DNA from: Stenotrophomonas sp. SAU14A_NAIMI4_8
GTDB taxonomy: Bacteria; Pseudomonadota; Gammaproteobacteria; Xanthomonadales; Xanthomonadaceae
Length of the DNA stretch: 64,000 nucleotides
Assembly: GCF_003086695.1 (NCBI RefSeq)
Contig: NZ_CP025999.1
Span: forward strand, 2,521,680-2,585,679
Direction of reading: 5' to 3'
Of the stretch, positions 7,974 to 17,947 are shown one piece after another (within the stretch, counting starts at the first letter, position 1; each line of letters starts with the position of its first letter). Both the position numbers and the translations under genes were made by a program. The notes below the pieces were generated by a model, which saw only the letters and a list, made by a program, of their open reading frames with translations, had not been told where the DNA came from and ran no database searches.

Positions 7974-8588
7974 ATGGGTGCCGTCGTCGCCCTGGACCGC
8001 TTGCTGGATGGCCGCCAACTGTGGCGCGGCCCGGCCCGCCATGGCCCGGCCAGCGACCATCTGGCCAGCGGGCACCCGGCCCTGGACGCCCGCCTGCCCG
8101 GCGGCGGCTGGCCCGCCAGCGGGCTGTGCGAAGTGCTGCTGGCCTGCCCCGGCGTGGGCGAACTGGCCCTGGTCTGGCCGGCGCTGGCCAAGCTGAGCCA
8201 GCGCGATCGGCCGATCGTGCTGGTTGCCCCGCCGCATCGGCCGCATGCCCCGGCCTGGGCCGCGGCCGGGCTGGACCTGGCCCAGCTGCAGATCATCCAC
8301 GCCGCGCCGAAGCAGGCGCTGTGGGCGGCCGAACAGTGCCTGCGCTCGGCCGCCTGTGCGGCGGTGCTGTGCTGGCCACAGCAGGCCGATGATCGTTCCC
8401 TGCGCCGGCTGCAGGTGGCCGCCGACAGTGGCCAGTGCCTGGGCTTCGTGTTCCGCGAAGCGCGCGCCGCACGCAATCCGTCGCCGGCCAGCCTGCGCCT
8501 GCAGCTCGACCCCGGCCAGGTGCGCGTGCTGAAGTGCCGCGGCGGGCTGCCGCCTGCGCAGCCCTTGCCGCTGGCCATCGCCCACTGA
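7974..8588 (+). CDS. imuA: ImuA, RecA-like mutasome protein
   Basis: 204 aa from ATG 7974, chosen because GGAGG sits 8 bases upstream at 7961-7965; an ATG at 7926 would add 16 residues without a binding site. The protein is a SulA/RecA-like P-loop relative: HLASGHPALDARLPGGGWPASGLCEVL resembles the RecA Walker region but with a degenerate loop, as is normal for ImuA. In other bacteria ImuA and ImuB cooperate with DnaE2 in damage-induced, error-prone translesion synthesis. First gene of the imuA-imuB-dnaE2 operon behind a LexA box; the next gene starts 9 bases on. Confidence 0.9.
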   Translation: MGAVVALDRLLDGRQLWRGPARHGPASDHLASGHPALDARLPGGGWPASGLCEVLLACPGVGELALVWPALAKLSQRDRPIVLVAPPHRPHAPAWAAAGLDLAQLQIIHAAPKQALWAAEQCLRSAACAAVLCWPQQADDRSLRRLQVAADSGQCLGFVFREARAARNPSPASLRLQLDPGQVRVLKCRGGLPPAQPLPLAIAH

Positions 8589-8597
8589 GGCCGCGCC

Positions 8598-10007
8598 ATG
8601 CATTGGGCCTGCCTGCTGTTGCCGCAACTGGCGCTGGACAGCGTACTGCGCCAGCAGCCGGACCCGCAGCGGCCGCTGGTGCTGCTGCAGGGCCCGGCCC
8701 AGCGGCGGGTGCTGCGCGCGGTCAGCCCGGCCGCGCGGGCCGCCGGCCTGCGCCCGGGCATGCTGCTGTCGGCCGCGCAGGTGCTGGTGCAGGACATGCA
8801 GCTGCACGACTACGATCCCGCCGCCGAACAGCAGACCCGGCAACTGCTGGCCAGCTGGCTGTACGCCTACAGTTCGCAGGTCAGCCTCGATTTCCCGCAT
8901 GCGCTGGTGCTGGAAATCCACGCCAGCCGCGCCCTGTTCGGCGATTGGCCACAGATCGAACAGCGCCTGCGCCACGGCCTGCATGAACTCGGTTTCCGCC
9001 ACCGCCTGGTGGCCGCGCCCAACCCGCATGCCGCGCGCGTGCTGGCCAATGTGCACGACGGCCTGGGCATCGATGCCACGCAGCTGGCGGCCGCGTTGGC
9101 GCCGCTGCCGCTGGCACGTAGCGGCCTGCCCGCCGATGCGGTCACCGTGCTCGGTCGTTCCGGCCTGCGTACGCTGGGCGCGGTGTTCGACCTGCCGCGC
9201 GACAGCCTGGCCCGCCGCTTTGCCCCGCAGGTACTGCAGCAGCTCGATGCCGTGCGCGGCCTGGACAACACGCCGCTGCGCTACTACCAGCCCCCCGACC
9301 GTTTCGATGCCCGCATCGAATTCGAATACGAAATCGAATCCAGCCAGGCCCTGTTGTTCCCGCTGCGGCGCCTGCTGCTGGACCTGGCCGCCTTCCTCTG
9401 CTCGCGCGATGGCGGCGTGCAGCGCTTCGACCTGCACTTCGAACACGACCTGCTGCCGGCCAGCGTGCTGACCATCGGCCTGCTGGCACCCGAACGCGAT
9501 GCAGCGCTGCTGTTCGAAATCGCCCGCAACCGCATGGAAGCCTTCGCCCTGCCCGCCGGCAGCCGCGCACTGCGCCTGCAGGCCGAACAACTGCCGCCGT
9601 TCGTGCCGGTGGCGCGCGATCTGTTCGACACCCGCCCGGCCCAGGCCATGCCCTGGAACCAGCTGCGCGAACGCCTGCGCGCGCGGCTGGGCGATGATGC
9701 CGTGCAACCGCTGGCGGTGCAGGCCGACCATCGCCCCGAGCGTGCCAGCGGCTCCCAGCCGCCAGCCAAGCCCCCCGCGCACTGGCCGCTGCGCCCCGGT
9801 TGGCTGCTGGAGGCACCACAGCCGCTGCGCGACCCGCGCCTGCGTATCGTTGCTGGCCCGGAGCGGATCGAATCGGGCTGGTGGGACCAGGCCGATGCGC
9901 GGCGCGACTACTACGTGGTGGAAACCGCGCACGGGCAACGCGGCTGGGCGTTCCGCCCGCGCAACGACCCGCATGCGCCGTGGATGCTGCACGGCTGGTT
10001 CGGCTGA
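8598..10007 (+). CDS. imuB: ImuB, Y-family polymerase-like mutasome hub
   Basis: 469 aa. The N-terminal half is a DinB/UmuC-type fold (HWACLLLPQLALDSVL, AAQVLVQDMQLHDYDP, YSSQVSLDFPHALVLEI) in which the acidic residues of active Y-family polymerases are not kept, typical of ImuB. The C-terminal part (WPLRPGWLLEAPQPL to the end) is the conserved ImuB tail. ImuB is thought to act as the scaffold linking ImuA, DnaE2 and the beta clamp rather than as a polymerase. Second gene of the SOS operon, 6 bases from dnaE2. Confidence 0.92.
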   Translation: MHWACLLLPQLALDSVLRQQPDPQRPLVLLQGPAQRRVLRAVSPAARAAGLRPGMLLSAAQVLVQDMQLHDYDPAAEQQTRQLLASWLYAYSSQVSLDFPHALVLEIHASRALFGDWPQIEQRLRHGLHELGFRHRLVAAPNPHAARVLANVHDGLGIDATQLAAALAPLPLARSGLPADAVTVLGRSGLRTLGAVFDLPRDSLARRFAPQVLQQLDAVRGLDNTPLRYYQPPDRFDARIEFEYEIESSQALLFPLRRLLLDLAAFLCSRDGGVQRFDLHFEHDLLPASVLTIGLLAPERDAALLFEIARNRMEAFALPAGSRALRLQAEQLPPFVPVARDLFDTRPAQAMPWNQLRERLRARLGDDAVQPLAVQADHRPERASGSQPPAKPPAHWPLRPGWLLEAPQPLRDPRLRIVAGPERIESGWWDQADARRDYYVVETAHGQRGWAFRPRNDPHAPWMLHGWFG

Positions 10008-10013
10008 ACCGGC

Positions 10014-13000
10014 ATGCACGCAGAACTGCCCGCCTATGCCGAACTGCATTGCCTGTCGGCCTTCAGTTTCCAGCGCGGCGCCTCCACCGCCGACGAACTG
10101 TTCGCGCGCGCCGCCAGCCAGGGCTACCGCGCCCTGGCGATCACCGACGAATGCTCGCTGGCCGGCATCGTCCGCGCCTGGCAGGCGGCCAGGACGCATG
10201 GCGTGGCGCTGATCGTCGGCGCCGAACTGCAGATCGAAGACGGGCCGAAGATCGCCCTGCTGTGCACCGACCAGGATGCCTATGCCGGGCTGTGCCAGCT
10301 GATCACCACCTGCCGCCGGCGCGCCGGCAAGGGGGAGTACCGCTGCCTGGCCGACGATCTGCAGGGCCTGCCCGACGGCCTGCTGTGCCTGTGGCTGGAT
10401 CGACAGCCCGATGCCAGCCACCTGCAGGGGCTGCGCACCAGCTTCGGCGACCGTCTGTGGCTGGCGGTGGAACTGCACCATGAACACGACGACGCGCGCC
10501 GCCTGCAGCAGCTGCTGGCCTTCGGCGAACGCCATGCGCTGCCGCTGGTAGCCAGCGGCGATGTGCACATGCACGTGCGCCGTCGCCGCGCCCTGCAGGA
10601 CACCCTTACCGCCATCCGCCACCGCTGCAGCGTGGCCGAAGCCGGCTGGCGCCTGTTTCCCAATGGCGAACGCCACCTGCGCCCGCGCACCTCGCTGGCC
10701 CAGCTGTACCCGCCGCAACTGCTGGCCGAAACCCTGCAGATCGCCGCGCGCTGCCACTTCAGCCTGGACCAGCTGAAATACACCTACCCGCGCGAACTGG
10801 TGCCGGCAGGCCACACCCCGGACAGCTGGCTGCGCGCGCTGGTGGAACAAGGCATTCCCGAGCGCTGGAAGGACGGCATCCAGCCGGCCCAGCGCCAGCA
10901 GATCGAACACGAACTGGAGCTGATCGCCAAGAAGAACTACGCCTCGTACTTCCTCACCGTGCAGGACATCGTGCGCTTCGCCCGCAGCCAGCAGATCCTG
11001 TGCCAGGGCCGCGGTTCGGCGGCCAATTCGGCGGTGTGCTTCGTGCTGGGCGTCACCGAAATCGACCCGGCGCGCAGCAACCTGCTGTTCGAGCGCTTCA
11101 TTTCCGAAGAACGCGACGAACCGCCGGACATCGACATCGATTTCGAGCACGAGCGGCGCGAGGAAGTGCTGCAGTACGTGTTCAAGCGCTATGGCCGCGA
11201 ACGCGCCGCGTTGACCGCCGTGGCGATCAGCTACCGGGGCCGCAGCGCCATCCGCGATGTGGCCCGCGCACTCGGCCTGCCGATGGACCAGGTGAACGAG
11301 CTGGGCGCCGCCATAGACCACTGGGGCGGGCACATACCGCTGCCGGACACCCTGCGCGAACGCGGCTTCGACCCGGACACACCGCTGATGCGGCGGCTGC
11401 TGTCCCTCACCGCCGAGCTGATCGATTTCCCACGCCACCTGTCGCAGCACCCGGGCGGTTTCGTGATTTCCGAACATCCACTGTCCACCCTGGTGCCGGT
11501 GGAAAACGCGGCCATGGCCGACCGCACCGTCATCCAGTGGGACAAGGACGATCTGGACGCCACCGGTCTGATGAAGGTCGACTGCCTGGCGCTGGGCATG
11601 CTCACCGCCATCCGCAAATGCCTGGCCCTGCTGCAGCAGCACGGGCTGCACAGCGGCCGCATGGATGCGGTGCCCGCCAAGGACAGCGCGACCTACGACA
11701 TGATCTGCGCCGCCGATACCATCGGCGTGTTCCAGATCGAATCGCGCGCGCAGATGGCCATGCTGCCGCGCATGCAGCCGCGCACCTTCTACGACCTGGT
11801 GATCGAAGTGGCCATCGTGCGCCCCGGGCCGATCCAGGGCGACATGGTGCACCCCTATCTGGAACGTCGCCGGATCCTGCGCGAACAGGGGCCCGAGGCC
11901 TTGAACGACCCGGCCAACCCGCTCTACCCACCGCAGCTGGAACGCGTGTTCGCACGCACCCTGGGCGTTCCCCTGTTCCAGGAACAGGTGATGCAGCTGG
12001 CGGTGGAAGCGGCCGGCTACACCCCGGGCGAGGCCGATGCCCTGCGCCGTTCGATGGCCGCCTGGAAGCGCCGTGGCGGGCTGGAACCGCATCGGGAAAA
12101 ACTGCTGGCCGGCATGCTGCGCAACGGCTTCAGCCGCGAGTACGGCGAACACCTGTTCGAGCAGATCAAGGGCTTCGGCAATTACGGTTTTCCGGAAAGC
12201 CATGCCGCCAGCTTCGCCCTGCTCACCTATGTCAGTTGCTGGCTGAAGTGCCACCACCCGGCCGCGTTCACCGCCAGCCTGATCAACAGCCAGCCGCTGG
12301 GCTTCTACAGCCCCGACCAGTTGCTGCAGGATGCGCGCCGCCATGGCATTGCCGTGCTGCCGGTGGATGTGCGCCACAGCCATTGGGACTGCACCCTCGA
12401 TTTCAGCAAGGGCGCGGCCGCCATCCGCCTGGGCCTGCGCCTGGTCGATGGCTGCAGCGAACAGGCAGTGCAGGCCCTGCTGCGCGAGCGCGCACGGCGC
12501 CCGTTCGACGATGTGGGCGATCTGTGCCAGCGCGTCGCACTGGATCGCCGCCAGCAGGGCCTGCTGGCCGATGCCGGTGCCCTGCGCGGCCTCAGTGGCC
12601 ATCGCCACCGTGCACGCTGGGATGTTTCCGGCGTGGAAAACCGCCTGCCGCTGTTCGACCCGGCCCGCGCCACCGGCGAAGCACGCGTGCCGCTGCCGCT
12701 GCCCAGCGCCTGGGACGACATGCAGGCCGATTACCGCAGCACCGGCACCACGCTGGGCCGCCACCCGCTGTCGTTCCTGCGCGCACAGCTGCGCAGCCGC
12801 GGCTGCCTGGATGCCGCGCAGCTGGCTGCCCACGGGCATGGCCGCCGCGTGCGCATTGCCGGGCTGGTGCGCATGCGGCAGCGGCCGCAGACCGCCAGCG
12901 GGGTCACCTTCCTGACCCTGGAAGATGAAACCGGCATGGTCAACGCCGTGGTCTGGCGGCACGTGGCCGACCGCCAGCACCGCATCCTGGTCGATACCCA

Positions 13001-13124
13001 GTTGATGCAGATCGACGGCCGGCTGGAACGCGTGGACGGCGTGCAGCATGTCATCGTGCAGCGCATGCTGGGGCTGGACGATCTATTGCAGGGCCTGCGC
13101 AGCCACAGCCGCGATTTCCATTGA
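10014..13124 (+). CDS. dnaE2: Error-prone DNA polymerase III alpha subunit DnaE2
   Basis: 1036 aa, the length of DnaE2. In order: PHP domain from residue 6 ([20 protein letters not shown]), polymerase palm with the acidic [16 protein letters not shown] motif (about 370-385), fingers and beta-binding region, helix-hairpin-helix segment, and an OB fold near the C-terminus ([26 protein letters not shown]). It copies past lesions together with ImuB and ImuA and is the main source of damage-induced mutation in bacteria with this cassette. Last gene of the operon; followed by a SMAG cluster. Confidence 0.95.
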   Translation: MHAELPAYAELHCLSAFSFQRGASTADELFARAASQGYRALAITDECSLAGIVRAWQAARTHGVALIVGAELQIEDGPKIALLCTDQDAYAGLCQLITTCRRRAGKGEYRCLADDLQGLPDGLLCLWLDRQPDASHLQGLRTSFGDRLWLAVELHHEHDDARRLQQLLAFGERHALPLVASGDVHMHVRRRRALQDTLTAIRHRCSVAEAGWRLFPNGERHLRPRTSLAQLYPPQLLAETLQIAARCHFSLDQLKYTYPRELVPAGHTPDSWLRALVEQGIPERWKDGIQPAQRQQIEHELELIAKKNYASYFLTVQDIVRFARSQQILCQGRGSAANSAVCFVLGVTEIDPARSNLLFERFISEERDEPPDIDIDFEHERREEVLQYVFKRYGRERAALTAVAISYRGRSAIRDVARALGLPMDQVNELGAAIDHWGGHIPLPDTLRERGFDPDTPLMRRLLSLTAELIDFPRHLSQHPGGFVISEHPLSTLVPVENAAMADRTVIQWDKDDLDATGLMKVDCLALGMLTAIRKCLALLQQHGLHSGRMDAVPAKDSATYDMICAADTIGVFQIESRAQMAMLPRMQPRTFYDLVIEVAIVRPGPIQGDMVHPYLERRRILREQGPEALNDPANPLYPPQLERVFARTLGVPLFQEQVMQLAVEAAGYTPGEADALRRSMAAWKRRGGLEPHREKLLAGMLRNGFSREYGEHLFEQIKGFGNYGFPESHAASFALLTYVSCWLKCHHPAAFTASLINSQPLGFYSPDQLLQDARRHGIAVLPVDVRHSHWDCTLDFSKGAAAIRLGLRLVDGCSEQAVQALLRERARRPFDDVGDLCQRVALDRRQQGLLADAGALRGLSGHRHRARWDVSGVENRLPLFDPARATGEARVPLPLPSAWDDMQADYRSTGTTLGRHPLSFLRAQLRSRGCLDAAQLAAHGHGRRVRIAGLVRMRQRPQTASGVTFLTLEDETGMVNAVVWRHVADRQHRILVDTQLMQIDGRLERVDGVQHVIVQRMLGLDDLLQGLRSHSRDFH

Positions 13125-13138
13125 TGGGTCATTGATGT

Positions 13139-13242
13139 GTAGAGTCGACTGTCGGTAGAGTCGACTGTCAGTCGACTAGCGCGCACCAGCGCGGAATTGC
13201 TGCACGCCGTTCCAAGGGCAGTCGACGAACAGTCGACTCTAC
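13139..13242. repeat. SMAG-type repeat cluster
   Basis: GTAG-headed AGTCGACTGTC at 13139, GTAGAGTCGACTGTCAGTCGACT at 13155-13178 and an inverted copy ending CTAC at 13220-13242. Arms are AGTCGAC-type. It lies between dnaE2 and the next gene. Confidence 0.8.
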
Positions 13243-13294
13243 CCATCCGCTTTTGCATCCGCTATCGTCGCCACATCCAAGGAAGGACTACACG

Positions 13295-13801
13295 ATGGCC
13301 CGTGCGTTGCTGCTTACTACCCTGGGGGTGTCCACCCTCGCCCTGCTGGTGTCCGGCTGGACGGCCTGGAACCTGCACCACAGCCAGTCGCCCGAACGCG
13401 TGATCCATGCACGCGGCCTGGTCGTCCACGATGCCAAGGGCCAGGCCCGCGTCATCGTCGGTGCGCCGGTACCCGATCCGACCAGCAAAGGGCGCAGCCA
13501 GGGCCCGCGTGCCGCGGCACTGTCCGGTGTGATCCTGCTCGGCCCGGACGGTTCCGAACGCGGCGGCTATGGCACCAGCGACCGTGGCGGCGAAGCCCTG
13601 CTCACCCTTGACGATGCCAGCGGCACCACCGAAGTGTTCAAGGTGGTCGCCAATCCCGATCGCGGCGCCACCCTGATGGTCCGCCACCAGAACAATACCG
13701 GCGCCATGCTCACCTCGTGGCAGGGCAAACCGGAACTGCTGTTCCTGGACGACAGTGGGCAGACCTACTACGTGCGCCCCGGAGTCAACGCCGCGCCGTG
13801 A
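13295..13801 (+). CDS. Membrane-anchored hypothetical protein
   Basis: 168 aa from ATG 13295, preceded by AAGGAAGGAC. One N-terminal membrane segment (ALLLTTLGVSTLALLVSGWTAW) is followed by a periplasmic domain made of short beta-type repeats with Gly and Asp turns (HARGLVVHDAKGQARVIVG, GVILLGPDGSERGGYGT, ALLTLDDASG). The pattern suggests a beta-helix or beta-sandwich, but I do not recognise a named family. A GC-rich hairpin (CGGGCC-CTGAC-GGCCCG, about 13804-13820) follows and may end its transcript. Confidence 0.7.
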   Translation: MARALLLTTLGVSTLALLVSGWTAWNLHHSQSPERVIHARGLVVHDAKGQARVIVGAPVPDPTSKGRSQGPRAAALSGVILLGPDGSERGGYGTSDRGGEALLTLDDASGTTEVFKVVANPDRGATLMVRHQNNTGAMLTSWQGKPELLFLDDSGQTYYVRPGVNAAP

Positions 13802-13828
13802 AGCGGGCCCTGACGGCCCGGCATTAAT

Positions 13829-13847
13829 GCAAACGATTCTCTTTTGC
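13829..13847 (+). promoter_or_regulatory. Fur box
   Basis: GCAAACGATTCTCTTTTGC, 17 of 19 positions of the palindrome GCAAATGATTCTCATTTGC. It lies about 90 bases ahead of the TonB-like start chosen below and argues against the in-frame ATG at 13827, which would sit inside the operator. Confidence 0.75.
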
Positions 13848-13934
13848 GGTAAGGTGCGCGCGCTGCCCTTGCCGCCGCGGGCCGTCCTGTCCCGCTCTCC
13901 GCAGCCGTCCGTGCCCGTCCAAGCGCTCCGTCCA

Positions 13935-14690
13935 ATGCCATTGCCGTTGACGCCTGCCCGCCCGGCGCGGCGCGGCGCACGCGAGCGCCGCACGCACTGG
14001 ATGGCGGTGGCGATCACCGCCAGCCTGCATCTGCTGCCGGTGCTGGGGCTGCTGCACTGGACGACGTCCACACCCCGGCCCACGCCGCCGGTCGAAGAGG
14101 TGCGCATCAGCCTGCGCCTATTGCCGCCGACTGCGCCGCCACAGCCGCTGGAAGAACTGAAGGCCGAGCGTCCCAGCCAGGCCCAGCAGCCGCGTCCAGC
14201 GCAGCCACGCCCCCTGTCGCCGCCCCCGCCCAGCCGCGCGAAGGAAGGCACCCTGGCCGCCGCTGACGGTCGTACCCCCGATGCACAGGCACAGCCCCTA
14301 CCGGCCCTGGTCCTGCCGACCCACGACGCGCCCCCGGCACCGGCGTCGATCAGTGCAGCACCGCCCACCCCCGACGCCGCACCGGCACCGCAGTTGGCCG
14401 GCACCCACAGCGATACCTGGGAAGCACGCTTGATGGCGCGTCTGGAACGCCACCGCTATTTCCCCAGTGCCGCCCGCGCGCGCCGCCAGCAGGGTACGGC
14501 GTGGGTGCGCGCCAGCATCGACCGCAGCGGCCGCCTGCGCACTCTGTTGCTGGAACGCAGCAGTGGCGAGCCCATGCTCGACCAGGCCGCCCTGCAGACC
14601 TTCCGCCGCGCGCAGCCGCTGCCGCGCATTCCCGACGACCTGCCAGCGCCGCAGGAACGCGTGGTGCCGGTGGAGTACTACCTGCGCTGA
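13935..14690 (+). CDS. TonB-family energy transducer paralogue
   Basis: 251 aa from ATG 13935 (an earlier in-frame ATG overlaps the Fur box). A basic cytoplasmic stretch is followed by one membrane helix (THWMAVAITASLHLLPVLGLLHW), a long Pro/Ala/Glu-rich periplasm-spanning region and a C-terminal TonB domain (WEARLMARLERHRYFPSAARARRQQGTAWVRASIDRSGRL to PVEYYLR). It transmits proton-motive force from ExbB-ExbD to outer-membrane receptors. No exbB, exbD or receptor gene lies nearby, so it is an orphan. The Fur box suggests iron repression. Confidence 0.85.
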   Translation: MPLPLTPARPARRGARERRTHWMAVAITASLHLLPVLGLLHWTTSTPRPTPPVEEVRISLRLLPPTAPPQPLEELKAERPSQAQQPRPAQPRPLSPPPPSRAKEGTLAAADGRTPDAQAQPLPALVLPTHDAPPAPASISAAPPTPDAAPAPQLAGTHSDTWEARLMARLERHRYFPSAARARRQQGTAWVRASIDRSGRLRTLLLERSSGEPMLDQAALQTFRRAQPLPRIPDDLPAPQERVVPVEYYLR

Positions 14691-14708
14691 AGCGCGCCGC
14701 GCCGCCGC

Positions 14709-15611
14709 TCAGGTCCAGGCCGGGTCGGCGGTGAAATCGATCGTCAACCAGAACATGCCGCCGCGTGCATCCAGGCGCACGGCAATCTCATCGCGCATGG
14801 CATCCACCTCGCCCACCGTGCCCAGCGGCGTGGCCGGGTCGGTCAGCACGTGGATCTCGATGAAGCGCATGCGCCCCATCTTCGCCACGTGGCTGGTGAA
14901 GCCGGCATAGCCCCGCTCGCGCACGAACGCCTGCATCACCTGCTGCACGCGCTGGTCCAGGTCATCGGGCGCGACCTGCAGTACCTCGCGCAGCGCCTTG
15001 AATGCAGCGCGCGTGGGCACCGGCAGCACGGCCAGGCTGATCAGCATCAGCACGATCGAATCCAGGTACGGTACCCAGTGCTGCCACGGCCCGTCCTGCA
15101 GGGCCAGCGCCAGCAGGAAGGCCAGCACCACCGCCAATGCCATCAGCCCGCCCAGCAGCCAGGCACGCACGTCCAGCCACAGCAAGGGCGAGTGCAGGCG
15201 CCGTGCCTGCCCTGCCACGAACGCGGCCATGCCAAGGTTGGTTGCACTGATCAGTCCGGCCCACCACAGCGCCGGCCCGAACTTCACCACGTGGCCGCCG
15301 GTGGTCAGCCCGATCACCGCGTTGGCCAGCGCGTAGACGCAGGCCAGCGACAGGATCACCCCGCCCAGTGCTTCCACCATCGGTTCCAGATGCCAATAGC
15401 CGTACTGGAAGCGCGGGCTCTGCTCCCGCGCCACCAGCCGCAGCACCGACAGCGACACCAGGGTCAGGGCCACGTCCACCAGGCTGTAGATGCCGTCGAA
15501 CAGGATGGCCTGCGATCCCACCAGCAGGCCGCCCAGGAAGCCGGCCGCACTGACCGCCACGGTCATCCCGATCGACAGCATCAGGATGCGTTGTTCGCGG
15601 GCGGTATCCAT
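14709..15611 (-). CDS. Cation diffusion facilitator (CDF) family transporter
   Basis: 300 aa: a six-helix membrane domain and a C-terminal cytoplasmic domain (MGRMRFIEIHVLTDPATPLGTVGEVDAMRDEIAVRL). TM2 reads ILFDGIYSLVDVALTLVSL and is followed by RFQYGYWHLEPM, where YiiP-type exporters have FGHGKAE. The TM5 region (LLWLDVRAWLLGGLMALAV) does not show the HxxxD metal site, so this is a non-canonical subgroup and the ion is uncertain. Its start lies 27 bases after the decarboxylase stop on the same strand, so it is probably the last gene of the acid-resistance operon. Confidence 0.8.
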   Translation of the reverse strand: MDTAREQRILMLSIGMTVAVSAAGFLGGLLVGSQAILFDGIYSLVDVALTLVSLSVLRLVAREQSPRFQYGYWHLEPMVEALGGVILSLACVYALANAVIGLTTGGHVVKFGPALWWAGLISATNLGMAAFVAGQARRLHSPLLWLDVRAWLLGGLMALAVVLAFLLALALQDGPWQHWVPYLDSIVLMLISLAVLPVPTRAAFKALREVLQVAPDDLDQRVQQVMQAFVRERGYAGFTSHVAKMGRMRFIEIHVLTDPATPLGTVGEVDAMRDEIAVRLDARGGMFWLTIDFTADPAWT

Positions 15612-15638
15612 GCAGCGCCAAAGGTCCGACCGTCACGG

Positions 15639-17927
15639 TCAGGCCTTCAGCACCTCCACCCGGTAGGTGGTGCCTTCTTCGTCGTGCTCGATGATCAGCC
15701 CGTGCACATCCGATTCGAAACCGGGGAAGCGCGCGTTCTGTTCGCGGGCAATGCGCAGCGACTGGATGATCGGCTCGTCGCTGGCGCCGAAGCGCTCGCC
15801 GGGCATGATGGTGGGAATGCCCGGCGGGTACGGCACCAGCATGGTGGCGGCAATGCGGCCGCTGAGCTGTTCGATGTCCACCCGCTCGATCTCGCCCTTC
15901 ACCAGATGGTTGTAGGCATCGGCCGGAGTCATCACCGGGGTCGGCAGGTCCACGTACATCTCGCGCATCACCTTGGCCACGGCGAATTCCTGGTTGAAGG
16001 CATGCAGCGCCTCACACAGGTCACGCAGGCCCCAGCCGGCATAGGCCACCGGATAATCGGCGGCCAGCGTCGGCAGTGCCTGGTTCAGCGGCGCGTTGCG
16101 ATCGTACAGCTCCTTGAACGCCATCAGCTCGGTCACCAGGGTGCTCCACTTGCCCTTGGTGATGCCCATCGAGAACAGGAACAGCACCGAGTACAGGTTG
16201 GTCTTTTCCACGGTGATGCCGCGGCCCCACAGGAACTTGCTCAGCACCGCCGCCGGAATGCCCAGCTTGCCCATGCTGCCGTCCATCGACAGGCCCGGGG
16301 TCAGCAGGGTCACCTTGATCGGGTCGATCAGCACATAGTCGTCCACCAGCCCGTCAAAGCCGTGCCAGTGCGCATCGGGCTGCAGGTACCATTCCTCACG
16401 CTTGGCAACCAGCGGTGCCGGCGTATCGCCCTTGTCCAGGCTGCGCTCCACCTTCGTGGGCTGCCACACGCTGAACCACCAGTCGTCACGGCCCAGGTCA
16501 TCGCGCACGTGCAGCATGGCGCGGCGGAAGGCAATCGCTTCGTCGTGCATTTCCTGCACCAGCGAACGCCCGGCCTCGCCCTCCATCATCTTCGAGGCCA
16601 CGTCGCAGGCTGCGATCACCCCGTAATGCGGGCTGGTGGAGGTATGCATCATGAACGATTCGTTGAAGCGCTCGGCATCCAGGTCGCGGCTGGCCGAGTT
16701 GCGCACGTGGATCATCGACGCCTGCGAGAACGCGGCCAGCAGCTTGTGGGTGGAATGGGTGGTGAAGATGATCGCGTCCTGCTCGCGCGGCTTGCCTTTG
16801 GCCATGCCGTAGTGGTTTTCGTAGAACGGATGGAACGCCGCGTAGGCGTACCAGGCTTCATCGAAGTGCAGGAAGTCCACCGCGCTGCCGATCTCTTCGG
16901 CAATCTTTTCGGCGTTGTAGCACAGGCCGTCGTAGGTGGAATTGGTGACCACCGCGATGCGCGGCTTCGACCCGGCGTGGTAGGCCTGGCTGGCCAGCGG
17001 GTTGTCGGCAATGCGCTGCTGCAGCGCCTCGGGGGTGAACTGGTCCAGACTGATCGGCCCGATGATGCCGTGCGCGTTGCGGCTGGGGGTGAAGTACACC
17101 GGAACGCCGCCGGTCATGATCAACGCATGCAGCAGCGATTTGTGGCAGTTGCGGTCCACGAACACCACGTCACCGCGCGCCACCGTGCCGTGCCAGACGA
17201 TCTTGTTGGCGGTGGAGGTGCCGTTGGTGACGAAGAAGGTGTGGTCGGCGCCGAAATTGCGTGCGGCCTCGTCCTCGGCGTCCTTGATCGGGCCGGTATG
17301 GTCCAGCAGCGAACCCAGTTCCGGCACCGAGATCGACAGATCGCTGCGCAGGGTGTTCTCGCCGTAGAACTGGTGGAACGCACGCCCCACCGGCGATTTG
17401 GTGAACGCCACGCCACCGGCATGGCCCGGGGTATGCCAGGAATAGTTGGATTCGGCCGCGTGGTGGATCAACGCCTTGAAGAACGGCGGCAGCAGGTTCT
17501 GCATGTAATCTTCGGCCGCACGCATCACCTGGCGGGCGACGAAGTTCTTGGTGTCCTCGAACAGGAAGATGAAACCGTGGATGTACTTGAGCAGCTTGCT
17601 GGGCACCTTCTCGATGGTGCGCCGCTCGCCGTACAGGAATACGGGCAGGTTGACCCGGCGCGCGCTCTGTTCGCGCAGGAAGGCGGCCAGGCGCTGGAAC
17701 TCGCCCTCGCCCTCCTCGCTGCCATCGATCGAGATCAGCACCGCCGACGCCGCCACGTAGGTGCGGGCGCCGGCGCGCGCATCGTCCAGGTTCAGGCCGC
17801 ACAGCACGCGCTGGCCGTTGCCACGCAGCTCTTCCACCAGCGCGCGGATCAGGATGCCGCCGATGCGCGGCGAATCGTAATCGCCATCGATGACGATGAC
17901 CGGGTAATCCAGGGACTTGAAGTACAC
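15639..17927 (-). CDS. adiA: Inducible arginine decarboxylase (AdiA-like, PLP-dependent)
   Basis: 762 aa, the size of the Orn/Lys/Arg decarboxylases with an N-terminal wing domain. The PLP lysine is K395 in HSTHKLLAAF and the cofactor-ring Asp is D356 in HFDEAWYAY. The C-terminal half (PAAVLSKFLWGRGITVEK, FSMGITKGKWSTLV, GRIAATMLVPYPPGIP, FPGFES) reads closest to E. coli AdiA, with some CadA-like stretches. The reaction arginine to agmatine plus CO2 consumes a proton and raises cytoplasmic pH. The adjacent AdiC-type antiporter supports arginine as substrate; lysine is the alternative. It is 20 bases downstream of that antiporter gene. Confidence 0.85.
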   Translation of the reverse strand: MYFKSLDYPVIVIDGDYDSPRIGGILIRALVEELRGNGQRVLCGLNLDDARAGARTYVAASAVLISIDGSEEGEGEFQRLAAFLREQSARRVNLPVFLYGERRTIEKVPSKLLKYIHGFIFLFEDTKNFVARQVMRAAEDYMQNLLPPFFKALIHHAAESNYSWHTPGHAGGVAFTKSPVGRAFHQFYGENTLRSDLSISVPELGSLLDHTGPIKDAEDEAARNFGADHTFFVTNGTSTANKIVWHGTVARGDVVFVDRNCHKSLLHALIMTGGVPVYFTPSRNAHGIIGPISLDQFTPEALQQRIADNPLASQAYHAGSKPRIAVVTNSTYDGLCYNAEKIAEEIGSAVDFLHFDEAWYAYAAFHPFYENHYGMAKGKPREQDAIIFTTHSTHKLLAAFSQASMIHVRNSASRDLDAERFNESFMMHTSTSPHYGVIAACDVASKMMEGEAGRSLVQEMHDEAIAFRRAMLHVRDDLGRDDWWFSVWQPTKVERSLDKGDTPAPLVAKREEWYLQPDAHWHGFDGLVDDYVLIDPIKVTLLTPGLSMDGSMGKLGIPAAVLSKFLWGRGITVEKTNLYSVLFLFSMGITKGKWSTLVTELMAFKELYDRNAPLNQALPTLAADYPVAYAGWGLRDLCEALHAFNQEFAVAKVMREMYVDLPTPVMTPADAYNHLVKGEIERVDIEQLSGRIAATMLVPYPPGIPTIMPGERFGASDEPIIQSLRIAREQNARFPGFESDVHGLIIEHDEEGTTYRVEVLKA

Positions 17928-17947
17928 GTTGATTCTCCTTGTCGAAC

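Noticed and set aside
7845..13049. A 1734-codon open frame antisense to imuA-imuB-dnaE2
   Set aside because: It mirrors three well-supported genes, has no family features (Gln/Ala/His/Arg-rich) and is an effect of high GC content that removes stop codons from the antisense frame.
13827..13934. Longer N-terminus of the TonB protein from ATG 13827
   Set aside because: That ATG lies at the edge of a strong Fur box and has no ribosome binding site; the extra residues do not match TonB proteins.
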